Below are positions 26,563 to 35,288 of a stretch of 64,000 nucleotides of DNA, piece by piece; position 1 is the first letter of the stretch, and every line of letters begins with the position of its first letter. The DNA comes from Asanoa sp040676615. Its GTDB lineage: Bacteria > Actinomycetota > Actinomycetes > Mycobacteriales > Micromonosporaceae. The stretch is from NCBI RefSeq assembly GCF_040676615.1, contig NZ_JBFAPI010000019.1:66352-130351 (forward strand), given 5' to 3'. A program made the translations under genes and the position numbers. The notes below the pieces were generated by a model that worked only from the letters and a program-made list of their open reading frames with translations, ran no database searches and was not told the DNA's origin.

Positions 26563-27200
26563 GCGTGCGGTTGGTCCTGGTCCGGCACGGCGAGTCGCTC
26601 TGGAACACCGAGAAGCGCTACCAGGGTCAGGCGGACTCGGGGCTGACCGAGCGCGGCCTTGCTCAGGCCGAGGTGGCCGCCGCGATCGTCGAGGCCGGGT
26701 TCGGCACCGCCGACCTGGTGCTCACCAGCGACCTGCCGCGGGCCCGCGACACCGCCGCCGCTTACGAGAGCAGGTTCGGCGGCGTCCCGGTGCGGGTCGA
26801 CGCCCGGCTGCGCGAGATCGACGTGGGCGACTGGACCGGGCGGACGTTCGCCGAGGTCGCCGCCGCGCATCCCGAGCGACTCGCCGAGTTCGAGCGGGGT
26901 GTGGACGTGCGCCGTGGCGGCGGCGAGACGTTCGCCGAACTGCGCGAGCGGGTCTGGGCGGCCCTGACCGAAGCCGCGGCCGAGGTCGGCGCCGGCACGG
27001 TGGTGGCGTTCGCACACGGCGGCTCGATCCGGGTGGCCGCGGCCGCCGCGCTGCGGGTGCCGCCGCCCGGCCACCGCCAGTTCTCGCCGCCGGTCAACTG
27101 CTCGCTCACCGTCATCGACTACGGCGGCCCGGACGCCACCCACGCGCTGGTCGCCTACAACCAGCCGACCGCGGCCGGGGCCACCGGCGGGGCCGACTAA
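26559..27200 (+). CDS. Histidine phosphatase-superfamily protein (phosphatase A)
   Basis: 213 residues from GTG 26559, overlapping the ATPase stop (GTGA). The RHG motif LVRHGESLWNTEKRYQGQADSGLTERG lies near the N-terminus, a second conserved Glu in LREIDVGDWTGRTF, and the second catalytic His in VVAFAHGGSIR. Such enzymes remove phosphate from small molecules; mutase activity is less likely at this size. Its position among transporter and sugar-kinase genes suggests that it dephosphorylates a pathway intermediate. A second family member lies at 30987-31583. Confidence 0.88.
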   Translation: MSVRLVLVRHGESLWNTEKRYQGQADSGLTERGLAQAEVAAAIVEAGFGTADLVLTSDLPRARDTAAAYESRFGGVPVRVDARLREIDVGDWTGRTFAEVAAAHPERLAEFERGVDVRRGGGETFAELRERVWAALTEAAAEVGAGTVVAFAHGGSIRVAAAAALRVPPPGHRQFSPPVNCSLTVIDYGGPDATHALVAYNQPTAAGATGGAD

Positions 27201-27264
27201 CCGGCACCGCGGGTGCCGGCCAAGCCGACTAACCGGCACCGCAGGTGCCGGCCAAGCCGACTGA
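27192..27264. repeat. 32-bp tandem repeat of hairpins (two copies plus partial)
   Basis: Two 32-bp units, 27192-27223 and 27224-27255, differ at one base and are followed by nine bases of a third unit. Each contains CCGGCACC-GCG or GCA-GGTGCCGG, a perfect 8-bp stem. The first unit starts inside the phosphatase A gene and includes its TAA stop; the next unit carries an in-register TAA too. The hairpins lie between two operon genes and may slow decay or partly end transcription. Confidence 0.85.
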
Positions 27265-27283
27265 CCGCTCAGGAAGGGAAGCC

Positions 27284-28063
27284 ATGCTCACCGGTTCGTT
27301 CACCTTCGTCGCCATGACCTACAACCTGTGGGGCGACGCCCACCTGGAGCGGCGCGAGCCGGCGATCCGCGACCTGCTGGAGACCCGCCCGCCGGACCTG
27401 CTGGCGACGCAGGAACTGCGCCCCGGGTCCCGCGCCGTCGTCGACGCGGCACTGCCCGGCCACGAGCGGGTGCACGACGACTTTCCCGGCTGGGCGGTGC
27501 AGAGCAACCTGTGGTGGCGCAGCGAGGTGTTCGGCCACCTCGAGCACGGCGCACGCGACGTCGGCATCCTCGACGAGCACGCCCGGCTCTTCTGGGTGCG
27601 GCTGCGGGCCGCCGGCACCGACCTGGTCTTCGCGACCGCGCACCTGACCTGGCCGGGCCACCGCGAGGAGCGGGCCGACCGGGCCAACCGGCGCACCGGC
27701 CAGGCCGAGGCGGTGGTCGCGGCGCTCGACGAGATCGCCGGCACCGCACCCTGCCTGTTCACAGTGGACATCAACGATATCGGCGAACCGTTGTGGGTGC
27801 TCGGCAACGGCGGCTTCCTCGACTCCTTCACCGCGCTGGGCCGGACGTCGCCGGTCACCCACCCGGTCGCGCCGTTACCCTTCGCCACCGGCCGGGGCAC
27901 CCGGCTCTCCCCGCTGGGCTCTCCGGCCAAGGCCATCGACTGGATCTTCGCACGCGGGCCGATCACCACCCGGTCGAGCGAGGTCGTCGAGTTCTTCTCA
28001 GACGGCATCGCGCCCTCGGACCACAAGCCCGTCGCGGCCACCTACACCCTGCCACCCGGTTGA
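27284..28063 (+). CDS. Endonuclease/exonuclease/phosphatase (EEP) family protein
   Basis: 259 residues from ATG 27284, with AGGAAGGGA upstream; the frame extends through the repeat, but that part is not homologous. EEP motifs are MTYNLWGD, LLATQELRP (metal Glu), FATAHLTWPG, CLFTVDINDIGEP (DxN) and IDWIFARG with a final APSDHKPV (Asp-His). The fold cuts phosphodiester or phosphomonoester bonds in nucleic acids, inositol phosphates or lipids. No signal peptide is seen. In this operon a phosphodiester or sugar-phosphate substrate is more likely than DNA. Confidence 0.85.
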   Translation: MLTGSFTFVAMTYNLWGDAHLERREPAIRDLLETRPPDLLATQELRPGSRAVVDAALPGHERVHDDFPGWAVQSNLWWRSEVFGHLEHGARDVGILDEHARLFWVRLRAAGTDLVFATAHLTWPGHREERADRANRRTGQAEAVVAALDEIAGTAPCLFTVDINDIGEPLWVLGNGGFLDSFTALGRTSPVTHPVAPLPFATGRGTRLSPLGSPAKAIDWIFARGPITTRSSEVVEFFSDGIAPSDHKPVAATYTLPPG

Positions 28064-28080
28064 CCGACCAAGGAGAGGCA

Positions 28081-29586
28081 ATGACCGCAAACTCTCGTGC
28101 CGCGCGCGTCCTCGTCGCGGCCACGCTGGTGCTCGGCCTCGCGGCCTGCAGCAGCGGCGACGATTCCGGTGACACCGCAGACCAGGTGCTGCGGTACGCG
28201 CCGCAGCTGTTCCCGGTCTCGCTCGACGTACAGCAGTACCCCGCCGAGGAGCCCGTGCAGACCACGGTGCAACAGGCGCTGGAGACCCTCACCGTCATCG
28301 ACAACGGCCAGCCGGCACCCAAGCTGGCCACCTCGTGGGACACCCCGGACCCGAAGACCTGGGTCTTCCACCTGCGCGAGGGAGTGAAGTTCAGCGACGG
28401 CACGCCGTTCACCGCCGCCGACGTGAAGGGGTCGATCGAACGGTTGATCTCACTCAAGGGCTCGCTGGCTCCGCTGCTCTCGACGGTCACCGCGATCGAG
28501 GCCACCGACGACAAGACGCTGACCGTACGCACCTCGGCGCCCCTGGGCACGCTGCCGAGCAGCCTGTCGCTGATCTTCATCGGCCAGGGTGCCAAGGTCG
28601 GAGACGACGCCTACTGGCAGAAGCCGGTCGGCACCGGACCATTCAAGATCGACTCGTTCAGCCCCGACGACAAGGTGGTGCTGACCCGCAACGAGGGCTA
28701 CTGGGGCGAGAAGGCCAAGGTGGGTCGGCTGGAGATCCTCGACATGCCCGAGGTCGCCGCCCGGGTGACCGCGCTGTCCAACAACGAGGTCGACGTCCTC
28801 GCGTCGATCCCGCCGGACCAGGTCGCCGAGGTGTCCGATGTGGATGGCGTGAAATACGGCACCGGTGACAGCTACAACTACTACTTCGTCTGGTTCAACC
28901 AGAACCGCAAGCCGTTCGACGATGTCCGGGTCCGCCAGGCCCTGCTGCACGCGCTCGACCTGCAGGGCACCATCAGCGGCCTGTTCGGCGACCTCGGCAC
29001 GGTCGGCCGGTCGCCGGTCACCCAGGCGGTCTTCGGCGCGACCCAGCTCGAGCCGCCGTCGCACGACACCGAGTTGGCCAAGCAGTTGCTGGCCCAGGCC
29101 GGCTATCCCAACGGCATCGAGATCTCGATGCAGTGGCCGCTGGAGGGTGGACCCAACATCAAGGCGATGGCACAGGCGTTCATCTCGGACTGGGCCAAGG
29201 CCGGCATCAAGGTGCAGCCGCAGGAGAAGGAGCGGGCCACCTGGCTCAAGGACTTCGGCGCGCTCAACTGGGACATGAACCTGCAGACCAACACCACCGG
29301 CACGGGCGACGCCGACTTCACCCTGAACCGGCTCTACACCTGCGCCGCCAAGCGGCTGGGCTACTGCAACAAGGACCTGGACGCGATCCTGGCCCAGGCC
29401 CGCGCGTCGCTCGACCCCAACGAGCGCAAGACGCTCTACGCCCAGGCTGACAAGATGCTCTGGGACGACGCGGTCGCCGTCTTCCCGGTCGACCTGAAGA
29501 ACAACTACGCCGTCCGCGACAACGTCCAGGGGTTCGAGATGCCGGTCAACGGTCGCCCGGACTTCGCCAAGGTGTCGATCGGATAA
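28081..29586 (+). CDS. ABC substrate-binding lipoprotein, family 5 (DppA/OppA-like)
   Basis: 501 residues from ATG 28081, with AAGGAGAGG upstream. The lipoprotein signal MTANSRAARVLVAATLVLGLAAC gives the lipidated Cys23. The family-5 core WVFHLREGVKFSDGTPFTAADVKGSIERL is clear. It delivers substrate to the importer encoded at 22742-26562, from which it is separated by the phosphatase and EEP genes. Peptides are the classic ligands, but many actinobacterial members bind sugars. Confidence 0.92.
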   Translation: MTANSRAARVLVAATLVLGLAACSSGDDSGDTADQVLRYAPQLFPVSLDVQQYPAEEPVQTTVQQALETLTVIDNGQPAPKLATSWDTPDPKTWVFHLREGVKFSDGTPFTAADVKGSIERLISLKGSLAPLLSTVTAIEATDDKTLTVRTSAPLGTLPSSLSLIFIGQGAKVGDDAYWQKPVGTGPFKIDSFSPDDKVVLTRNEGYWGEKAKVGRLEILDMPEVAARVTALSNNEVDVLASIPPDQVAEVSDVDGVKYGTGDSYNYYFVWFNQNRKPFDDVRVRQALLHALDLQGTISGLFGDLGTVGRSPVTQAVFGATQLEPPSHDTELAKQLLAQAGYPNGIEISMQWPLEGGPNIKAMAQAFISDWAKAGIKVQPQEKERATWLKDFGALNWDMNLQTNTTGTGDADFTLNRLYTCAAKRLGYCNKDLDAILAQARASLDPNERKTLYAQADKMLWDDAVAVFPVDLKNNYAVRDNVQGFEMPVNGRPDFAKVSIG

Positions 29587-30990
29587 GTGATGACCGACCT
29601 GTGGGCAGGCGTCGACGTCGGCACGCAGAGCCTGCGCGTGCTGCTCGCCGCGGCCGACGGCACGGTGGTGGCGCGCGCAGGCGTGCCACTGACCGGCCGC
29701 CGGCACGGCGAGCGGCACGAGCAGGACCCGGCGGCCTGGTGGGCGGCGCTCGGCGACGCGTTCCGGGCGGCGCTGCGCGAGGTCGACCCGGCCCGGGTCG
29801 GCGGCCTCGCCATCTGCGCGACCTCGGGCACCTTCCTGCTCGCCGACCGCGATGGACGACCACACACCCCGGCCCTGATGTACGACGACGCCCGCGCCAC
29901 CGACGAGCCCGGCGCGCAGCGCACCTGGGCCCTGCCCAAGCTGCGCTGGCTGCTCGAGCACGGCCCGGCCGGCGTGCGGGCCGGGCTGGAGGGCGGCGGC
30001 CTGGCCCTGCGGCACTGCGGCGACCACCTGGCCGAGCGGTTGACCGGCGGCCGGGTCGCCACCGACTGGACCAGCGCCCTCAAGACCGGCTACGACCAGG
30101 GCTGGCACGCGCCCGGCATCCCGCCGACCGCGCTGCCGGCCGTGGTGCGGCCCGGCACGACGATCGGCACCGTCGGCCCGGCCGGCGCGGCACACACGGG
30201 GCTGCCGGTCGGCGTCCCGGTCCGCGCCGGGCTGACCGACGGCTGCGCCGCGCAGGTCGCGGCCGGCGCGCTGGCGCCGGGAAGCTGGAACTCGGTGCTC
30301 GGCACCACCCTGGTGCTCAAGGGTGTCACCGCCGACCGGCTGACCGACCCGTCCGGCGCGGTCTACTCGCACCGGCACCCGGACGGCGGCTGGCTGCCCG
30401 GTGGTGCGTCCAATGTGGGCGCCGCAGCGGTCGACGACCGGTTCCCCGGCGCCGACCGCGAAGCGCTCGACCGGGCCGCGGCGGCCCACGAGCCGGCCGG
30501 CGCGGTCGTCTACCCGCTGCGCGGGCGGGGCGAGCGCTTCCCGTTCGTGCGACCCGACGCGACCGCGTTCACGCTGGGCCAGCCGGCCGGCGACGCCGAC
30601 CGTTATGCCGCGGTGTTGCAGGGTGTCGCCTTCGTCGAGCGGCTCAGCTACGCCCACCTGCGCCGGCTCGGCGCCGACACGAGCGGGCCACTCTCGTTGA
30701 CAGGCGGGGCGACCCGCAGCCGCTACTGGTCGCAGCTACGGGCCGATGTGCTCGGCCGCGCGGTGACGCTGCCGGCGACGGCCGAGCCGGCCCTCGGCAT
30801 GGCGGTGGTCGCGGCGGCCGGCGACGGCGACCTGACCGCGGCCGCCGCGCGCATGGTCCGGATCGCCGGCACGCTGGAGCCGCGGGCCGGCGATCGATTC
30901 GCCGAGCCGTTCGCCCGCCTCGTCGACGCCCTCGCCGAGCGCGGCTACGTCGACCCCGCACTCGCCGCCGCAGCCAAGGAGCCGTCTTGA
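29587..30990 (+). CDS. FGGY-family carbohydrate kinase 1
   Basis: 467 residues from GTG 29587 or ATG 29590. The N-terminal phosphate loop is GVDVGTQSLRVLLA; SGTFLLADRDG and the ATPase-domain motif LSLTGGATRSRYWSQLRADVLGRAV match FGGY kinases such as xylulokinase. It phosphorylates a sugar or polyol with ATP. It follows the binding protein directly and overlaps the second histidine phosphatase by 4 nt. The specific sugar cannot be assigned. Confidence 0.88.
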   Translation: MMTDLWAGVDVGTQSLRVLLAAADGTVVARAGVPLTGRRHGERHEQDPAAWWAALGDAFRAALREVDPARVGGLAICATSGTFLLADRDGRPHTPALMYDDARATDEPGAQRTWALPKLRWLLEHGPAGVRAGLEGGGLALRHCGDHLAERLTGGRVATDWTSALKTGYDQGWHAPGIPPTALPAVVRPGTTIGTVGPAGAAHTGLPVGVPVRAGLTDGCAAQVAAGALAPGSWNSVLGTTLVLKGVTADRLTDPSGAVYSHRHPDGGWLPGGASNVGAAAVDDRFPGADREALDRAAAAHEPAGAVVYPLRGRGERFPFVRPDATAFTLGQPAGDADRYAAVLQGVAFVERLSYAHLRRLGADTSGPLSLTGGATRSRYWSQLRADVLGRAVTLPATAEPALGMAVVAAAGDGDLTAAAARMVRIAGTLEPRAGDRFAEPFARLVDALAERGYVDPALAAAAKEPS

Positions 30991-31583
30991 CGCACACGAC
31001 CGTGGTGCTGGCCCGGCACGGGCGCACCGCCTGGCACCACCCGAACCGCTACACGGGCCGCAGCGACGTGCCGCTCGACGAGGTCGGTGTGGCCCAGGCG
31101 GCCCGCCTCGGCGCCTGGGCGGCCGGCGCCGGCTTCGCGGCGCTGGCCTGCTCGCCACTCCAGCGGGCCCGGCAGACCGCCGCGGCGGTGACCGGGCTGG
31201 TGCCAAGGGTCGACCCGCGGCTGCGCGAACTCGACTTCGGCGTGGCCGAGGGGCACACGCTCGACGAGATGCGGGCCGCCGACCCGGCGGCAGTGGCCCG
31301 GTTCGAGGCCGACCCGGTGGCCGGGCACTTCCCGGGCGGCGAACCGCCCGGCGCGGCGGTCGACCGGGCGCTGGCCGCGTTGACCGAACTGGCCGCGGCG
31401 TACGCCGGGCAACAGGTCCTGGTCGTCGCGCACAGCACGCTGATCCGGCTGGTCACCTGCGCCGTGCTCGGCGTGCCGCTGTCCGACTACCGCCGCCGGT
31501 TCCCCGCCCTCGAACCGACCTCGACCACCACGCTGCGCTTCCCCGAGCCGGTCGGCGTCCTCTCCTACAACGCGCCGCGATGA
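30987..31583 (+). CDS. Histidine phosphatase-superfamily protein (phosphatase B)
   Basis: 198 residues from TTG 30987, overlapping the kinase stop (TTGA), with AAGGAG a few bases upstream. The catalytic RHG is in LARHGRTAWHHPNRYTGRSDVPL, the Glu in LRELDFGVAEG and the second His in VLVVAHSTLIR. It resembles alpha-ribazole or phosphosugar phosphatases. It lies between two FGGY kinases and overlaps the second by 4 nt. Together with phosphatase A it makes a kinase-plus-phosphatase set that is unusual for simple sugar catabolism. Confidence 0.87.
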   Translation: MTHTTVVLARHGRTAWHHPNRYTGRSDVPLDEVGVAQAARLGAWAAGAGFAALACSPLQRARQTAAAVTGLVPRVDPRLRELDFGVAEGHTLDEMRAADPAAVARFEADPVAGHFPGGEPPGAAVDRALAALTELAAAYAGQQVLVVAHSTLIRLVTCAVLGVPLSDYRRRFPALEPTSTTTLRFPEPVGVLSYNAPR

Positions 31584-33007
31584 ACGAGATCGTCATCGGC
31601 GTCGACGCCGGCACCACCGTCACCAAGGCCGTCGCGTTCGATCCGGCCGGGGTGGCGCTGGCCCGCGCGGCCCGGCCGACCGTGCTGCACCGGGCCGGCG
31701 ACGGGCGCTACGAGCAGGACGCCGGCGCGGTCTACGGGTCGGTCGTCGAGGTGTTGCGCGAGTTGCGGCAACGGCTGCCCAACCCGGTCGCCGCCGTCGG
31801 GATCACCGCGCAGGGCGACGGCCTGTGGCTGCTCGACCGCGACGGCGAGCCGGTCCGTCCGGCGATCTCCTGGCTGGACGCCCGGGCCACGCCGATCCTC
31901 GATCGCTGGACGGCGGACGGTCTGGCCGAGCGGGCCTACCGGCGGACCGGCAACTACCCGTTCCCGGGCAGCGCCGGGCCGTTGCTGGCCTGGCTCGACG
32001 CGCACGAGCCGGCCGCCCTCGACCGGGCCGCGACCGCCGGTTACTGCAAGGACATGGTCGTGCAGCGGCTCACCGGGCTGCGGGCGACCGACCCGTCGGA
32101 CGCGTCGGCGCCGTTCCTCGATCCGCACACCCGCGGCTATGCCGATGACCTGATCGCCGCCTGCGGGCTCGAACACCGCCGGAAGCTGCTGGCCCCGGTC
32201 CTCGACGCACCGCACGCCCCGCTGTCGGCGGCCGCCGCCGCGCACACCGGTCTGCCGGCCGGCCTGCCGGTGGTCGGCGCGCCTTACGACCTACCCGCCT
32301 CGGCCTGGGGTGCCGGGGTCCGCTCGCCCGGAGACGGCCTACTCACCGTCGGCACCACACTGGCCTGCCAGGTGCTCCGGGACGCGGTCGACACCGGCGG
32401 CGAGCCGGCCGGGCTGACGCTGAGCACCTGGCAACCCGGCCGGTGGTTGCGGGCGCTGCCGGCGATGGTCGGCACCGCGGCCCTCGACTGGGTGCTGAGG
32501 CTCGTCGGGGCCACCGTGGCCGACCTGCCGGCGCTGCTCGACGCGGGCCGGTCCGGCGAGCTGACCGTGCTGCCCTTCTTCGCCGAGGCCGGCGAGCGCG
32601 CACCGTTCGTCGCGCCCCGGGCCCGCGGCCGGATCGACGGGCTGCACCTCGGGCATGCGCCGGCCGACGTGGTGCGGGCGACCTGCGAGGCGATCGCCTA
32701 CAGCGCCCGGCACTGCCTGACGGCGGCGGAGCTGACCGGCGCGCTGACCGCGTGCGGCGGCGGCGTCGCCGCACAGGGCTGGGCCCAGATCTTCGCCGAC
32801 GTGCTCGACCGCCCGGTGCGGGTGCTCGCCGGCGAGGAGATCGGCGCCCGCGGCGCGGCGCTGGCCGCACTGTCCACAGTGGCGGCCGAGCCGGCCGGCT
32901 GGACGCTCGCCGGCAGAATCTTCGAGCCCGTCGCGCCGGACCGTTACGCCGCCGGCTACGACCGATACCTGGCGCAGATCGCGCAGGCCCGACCGAACTG
33001 GAGCTGA
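31580..33007 (+). CDS. FGGY-family carbohydrate kinase 2
   Basis: 475 residues. The N-terminal phosphate loop is VIGVDAGTTVTKAVAFD, and the substrate region AAVGITAQGDGLWLLDRDGEPVRPAISWLDARA is FGGY-like. The C-terminal domain holds LTACGGGVAAQGWAQIFADVLDRPV. It is only distantly similar to FGGY kinase 1, so the two probably act on different sugars or steps. It is followed 5 nt later by a 2-hydroxyacid dehydrogenase. Confidence 0.88.
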   Translation: MNEIVIGVDAGTTVTKAVAFDPAGVALARAARPTVLHRAGDGRYEQDAGAVYGSVVEVLRELRQRLPNPVAAVGITAQGDGLWLLDRDGEPVRPAISWLDARATPILDRWTADGLAERAYRRTGNYPFPGSAGPLLAWLDAHEPAALDRAATAGYCKDMVVQRLTGLRATDPSDASAPFLDPHTRGYADDLIAACGLEHRRKLLAPVLDAPHAPLSAAAAAHTGLPAGLPVVGAPYDLPASAWGAGVRSPGDGLLTVGTTLACQVLRDAVDTGGEPAGLTLSTWQPGRWLRALPAMVGTAALDWVLRLVGATVADLPALLDAGRSGELTVLPFFAEAGERAPFVAPRARGRIDGLHLGHAPADVVRATCEAIAYSARHCLTAAELTGALTACGGGVAAQGWAQIFADVLDRPVRVLAGEEIGARGAALAALSTVAAEPAGWTLAGRIFEPVAPDRYAAGYDRYLAQIAQARPNWS

Positions 33008-33012
33008 CCACC

Positions 33013-33990
33013 ATGCGCGTTCTCGTCGCCGGCGACCACTTCGTCACCAACGACCTGATCGTCGCCGCCCTGGGCGACGTCGCCGGGCTCGACATCCGGA
33101 CCCTCACCCTGCCCTGGCCGCTCGTCCCGTTCGGCAAGGTGGCCGAGGTCGACGAGGCCTCCGGCGACGAGCACGCGCTGATCGCGGCACTGTCCGGTGT
33201 GGAGGTGGCCATCACCCAGATGGCGCCGTTCACCGCCCGGGTGCTCGCCGCCGCCGACACGCTGCGGTTGCTGGTGGTCTGCCGGGGCGGGCCGGTCAAC
33301 GTCAACCTCGACGCCGCGGCGGCGGCCGGCGTGACGGTGCGCTCGACACCCGGGCGCAACGCCGTGGCCGCGGCCGAGCACACGATCGCGCTGATGCTCG
33401 CCGCCCTGCGCCAGATACCCGACCGCGATTCCGGCGTACGGGCGGGCGAGTGGCGCAGCGACCTCTACGCGCTCGACCAGGTCGGCGGCGAACTGGCGGG
33501 CAGCACCGTCGGGCTGGTCGGCTACGGGGCGATCGGGCGCCGCGTCGGCCGGATCCTGACCGCGTTCGACGCCCGGGTGCTGGTGCACGACCCCTACGCC
33601 GACCCGGCCACCCTCGACGCCGCCACCGCCGTCGACCTCCCGGAACTGCTCGACCGCTCGGCGGTACTGAGCCTGCACGCCCGGCTGACCCCGGAGACCG
33701 CCGGCATGATCGGCGCGGCCGAACTGGCGCGGCTGCCCCGCGGCGCCGTGCTGGTGAACACGGCCCGGGGCGGGTTGCTCGACTATGCCGCCGTGGTCGA
33801 CGCGCTCGACCGCGGGCACCTCGGCGGCGCGGCGTTCGACGTGTTCGACGCCGAACCGCTGCCGGCCGGCTCGCGCCTGCGCGACGCACCCCGTGTCGTG
33901 CTGACCCCGCACCTGGCCGGCGCGACCCGGGAGACCGCGGCCCGCGCCGCGCGCCTGGCCGCGGCCGAGGTCGCCGCCTACGCCCGCTAG
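33013..33990 (+). CDS. D-isomer-specific 2-hydroxyacid dehydrogenase
   Basis: 325 residues from ATG 33013. The NAD-binding motif GLVGYGAIGRRVG is near 160-172, followed by VLSLHARLTPETAGMIG, LVNTARGGLLD (catalytic Arg region) and LTPHLAGAT with the catalytic His. It interconverts 2-hydroxy and 2-keto acids, in the group of phosphoglycerate or erythronate-phosphate dehydrogenases. It ends the LacI-controlled operon; its TAG stop overlaps the stop of the convergent peptidase gene in CTAG. A phosphorylated acid is a natural substrate guess. Confidence 0.9.
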   Translation: MRVLVAGDHFVTNDLIVAALGDVAGLDIRTLTLPWPLVPFGKVAEVDEASGDEHALIAALSGVEVAITQMAPFTARVLAAADTLRLLVVCRGGPVNVNLDAAAAAGVTVRSTPGRNAVAAAEHTIALMLAALRQIPDRDSGVRAGEWRSDLYALDQVGGELAGSTVGLVGYGAIGRRVGRILTAFDARVLVHDPYADPATLDAATAVDLPELLDRSAVLSLHARLTPETAGMIGAAELARLPRGAVLVNTARGGLLDYAAVVDALDRGHLGGAAFDVFDAEPLPAGSRLRDAPRVVLTPHLAGATRETAARAARLAAAEVAAYAR

Positions 33991-34586
33991 GACCCGCAGT
34001 TCCGGCTGGTGCGCTCGACCGTGTATTCGTGATCGTCGGTGGTGATTCCCGAGCGCTCCCCGCCGAAGGAGGCCTCGGTCTTCTCTCTGGCCCGGCGCTG
34101 CTCGTAGTGCAGGTGTGGTGCCCCGGAGTCGCCGGTGCTGCCGACCTTGCCGATCTGCTGGCCGGCCGCGACGTCGTCGCCCACCCCGACGAGTGGCGGT
34201 TCCAGCATGTGCAGATACTGCGTCTCCCAGCGGTCGCCGTGGTCGATCTTCACCCAGTAGCCACCGCCGCGGCCCTTGGGTCCTTGCGGGTGTGCCGGAT
34301 TCCGCCCGCCCAGCGCGCCGTTGATCCCCGATTCGACGACCGTGCCGCCGGCCGCGGCCAGCACCGGCCGGCCCCACGCCTCGCCCTCGGTCGGGAACAG
34401 GTCGACGTCGAAGTCGTCGTGGCCGGGGTAGGTCGACAGCCGCCAGGTCTCACCGCAGGCCACCGGGAGTTGGAAGAGCGGGCGCGGCCCGGGCCGGCGG
34501 AGCCGGTCGACCACCAGCAGGCCCAGCACGGTCACCACGACGATGGCGACGCCAGCGGCCGTGCCGCGCCGTTGCGCGGCGGTCAC
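33987..34586 (-). CDS. M23-type peptidase domain protein, membrane-anchored
   Basis: 199 residues with a membrane anchor near 12-28 (GVAIVVVTVLGLLVVDRL). The LytM-like domain shows HDDFDVDLFP for the first metal ligands, VLAAAGGTVVES, YWVKIDHG and the HxH motif in GAPHLHYEQ. It may cut peptidoglycan cross-links or serve as an envelope activator. It overlaps the alpha/beta hydrolase gene upstream by 4 nt. Confidence 0.85.
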   Translation of the reverse strand: MTAAQRRGTAAGVAIVVVTVLGLLVVDRLRRPGPRPLFQLPVACGETWRLSTYPGHDDFDVDLFPTEGEAWGRPVLAAAGGTVVESGINGALGGRNPAHPQGPKGRGGGYWVKIDHGDRWETQYLHMLEPPLVGVGDDVAAGQQIGKVGSTGDSGAPHLHYEQRRAREKTEASFGGERSGITTDDHEYTVERTSRNCGS

Positions 34587-35269
34587 CGGGCGGCCAGGAA
34601 TGTCTCGACAGCGGTGGCGAACGCGTCGGGCTCGGTGGGGTGCACCAAGTGGCCGACCGGGATCGTGACCAGCTCACCGGCCGGGATGCGGGCCGCCATC
34701 CGGGCCATCGGGTCCTGCGGCAGAAAACTCCGCGGCCCGCCGGCGACGACCAGCACGGGCACCGGGATGCCGGCCAGCTCGTCCCACCACTGTGGATCAG
34801 GCGCGTTCAGCGCGGCCAGCACCGACGGGCGGACCTCGCGGTCGTAGTAGGGCGCCGTCTCCGGCAGCCCGGTCGGGACGGGGATGCCCAGCGGCACCGG
34901 CGGGGGGCACTCCTCCAGCACCAGCGCCTCCATCCGCTTCGGCGCGGCCAGGGTGGCCAGCAGGCCGACCAGGCCGCCGAGCGAGTGGCCGACCAGCACC
35001 ACCCGGTCGAGGGCCAGCGCGTCGAGCAGGGCCAGCAGGTCGTCGCGGAAACCGGTCACCGAGTAGGGGCCCGTGCGCTCGCTGTCGCCCATCCCGCGCA
35101 GGTCGGGCACGTAGACGGGGCGGTGCCGGGCGAACCGCGGTGCGAGCGTGTCCCAGGTGCTGCCGTCGCCCCCACCGCCGTGCAGCAGCACCATCGGCAC
35201 GGCGCCGGACGGGCCGGCCAGCCTGCGATAGGCCAGCCGGACCCGCCCGGCGTACGCGTACTCGGTCAT
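34583..35269 (-). CDS. Alpha/beta hydrolase
   Basis: 228 residues. The oxyanion region is LLHGGGGDGSTW, the nucleophile elbow is VGHSLGG with the catalytic Ser near 95, and the final His is in VGHLVHP. It resembles haloperoxidase or epoxide-hydrolase-like enzymes of broad function. No signal peptide is present. It overlaps the peptidase gene downstream by 4 nt. Substrate unknown. Confidence 0.85.
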   Translation of the reverse strand: MTEYAYAGRVRLAYRRLAGPSGAVPMVLLHGGGGDGSTWDTLAPRFARHRPVYVPDLRGMGDSERTGPYSVTGFRDDLLALLDALALDRVVLVGHSLGGLVGLLATLAAPKRMEALVLEECPPPVPLGIPVPTGLPETAPYYDREVRPSVLAALNAPDPQWWDELAGIPVPVLVVAGGPRSFLPQDPMARMAARIPAGELVTIPVGHLVHPTEPDAFATAVETFLAAR

Positions 35270-35288
35270 GCTCCGGACCCTATGCCGG

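Noticed and set aside
29601..30986. Long frame leading into phosphatase B
   Set aside because: It is the shifted frame of FGGY kinase 1. The phosphatase starts at TTG 30987, with AAGGAG and a 4-nt overlap.
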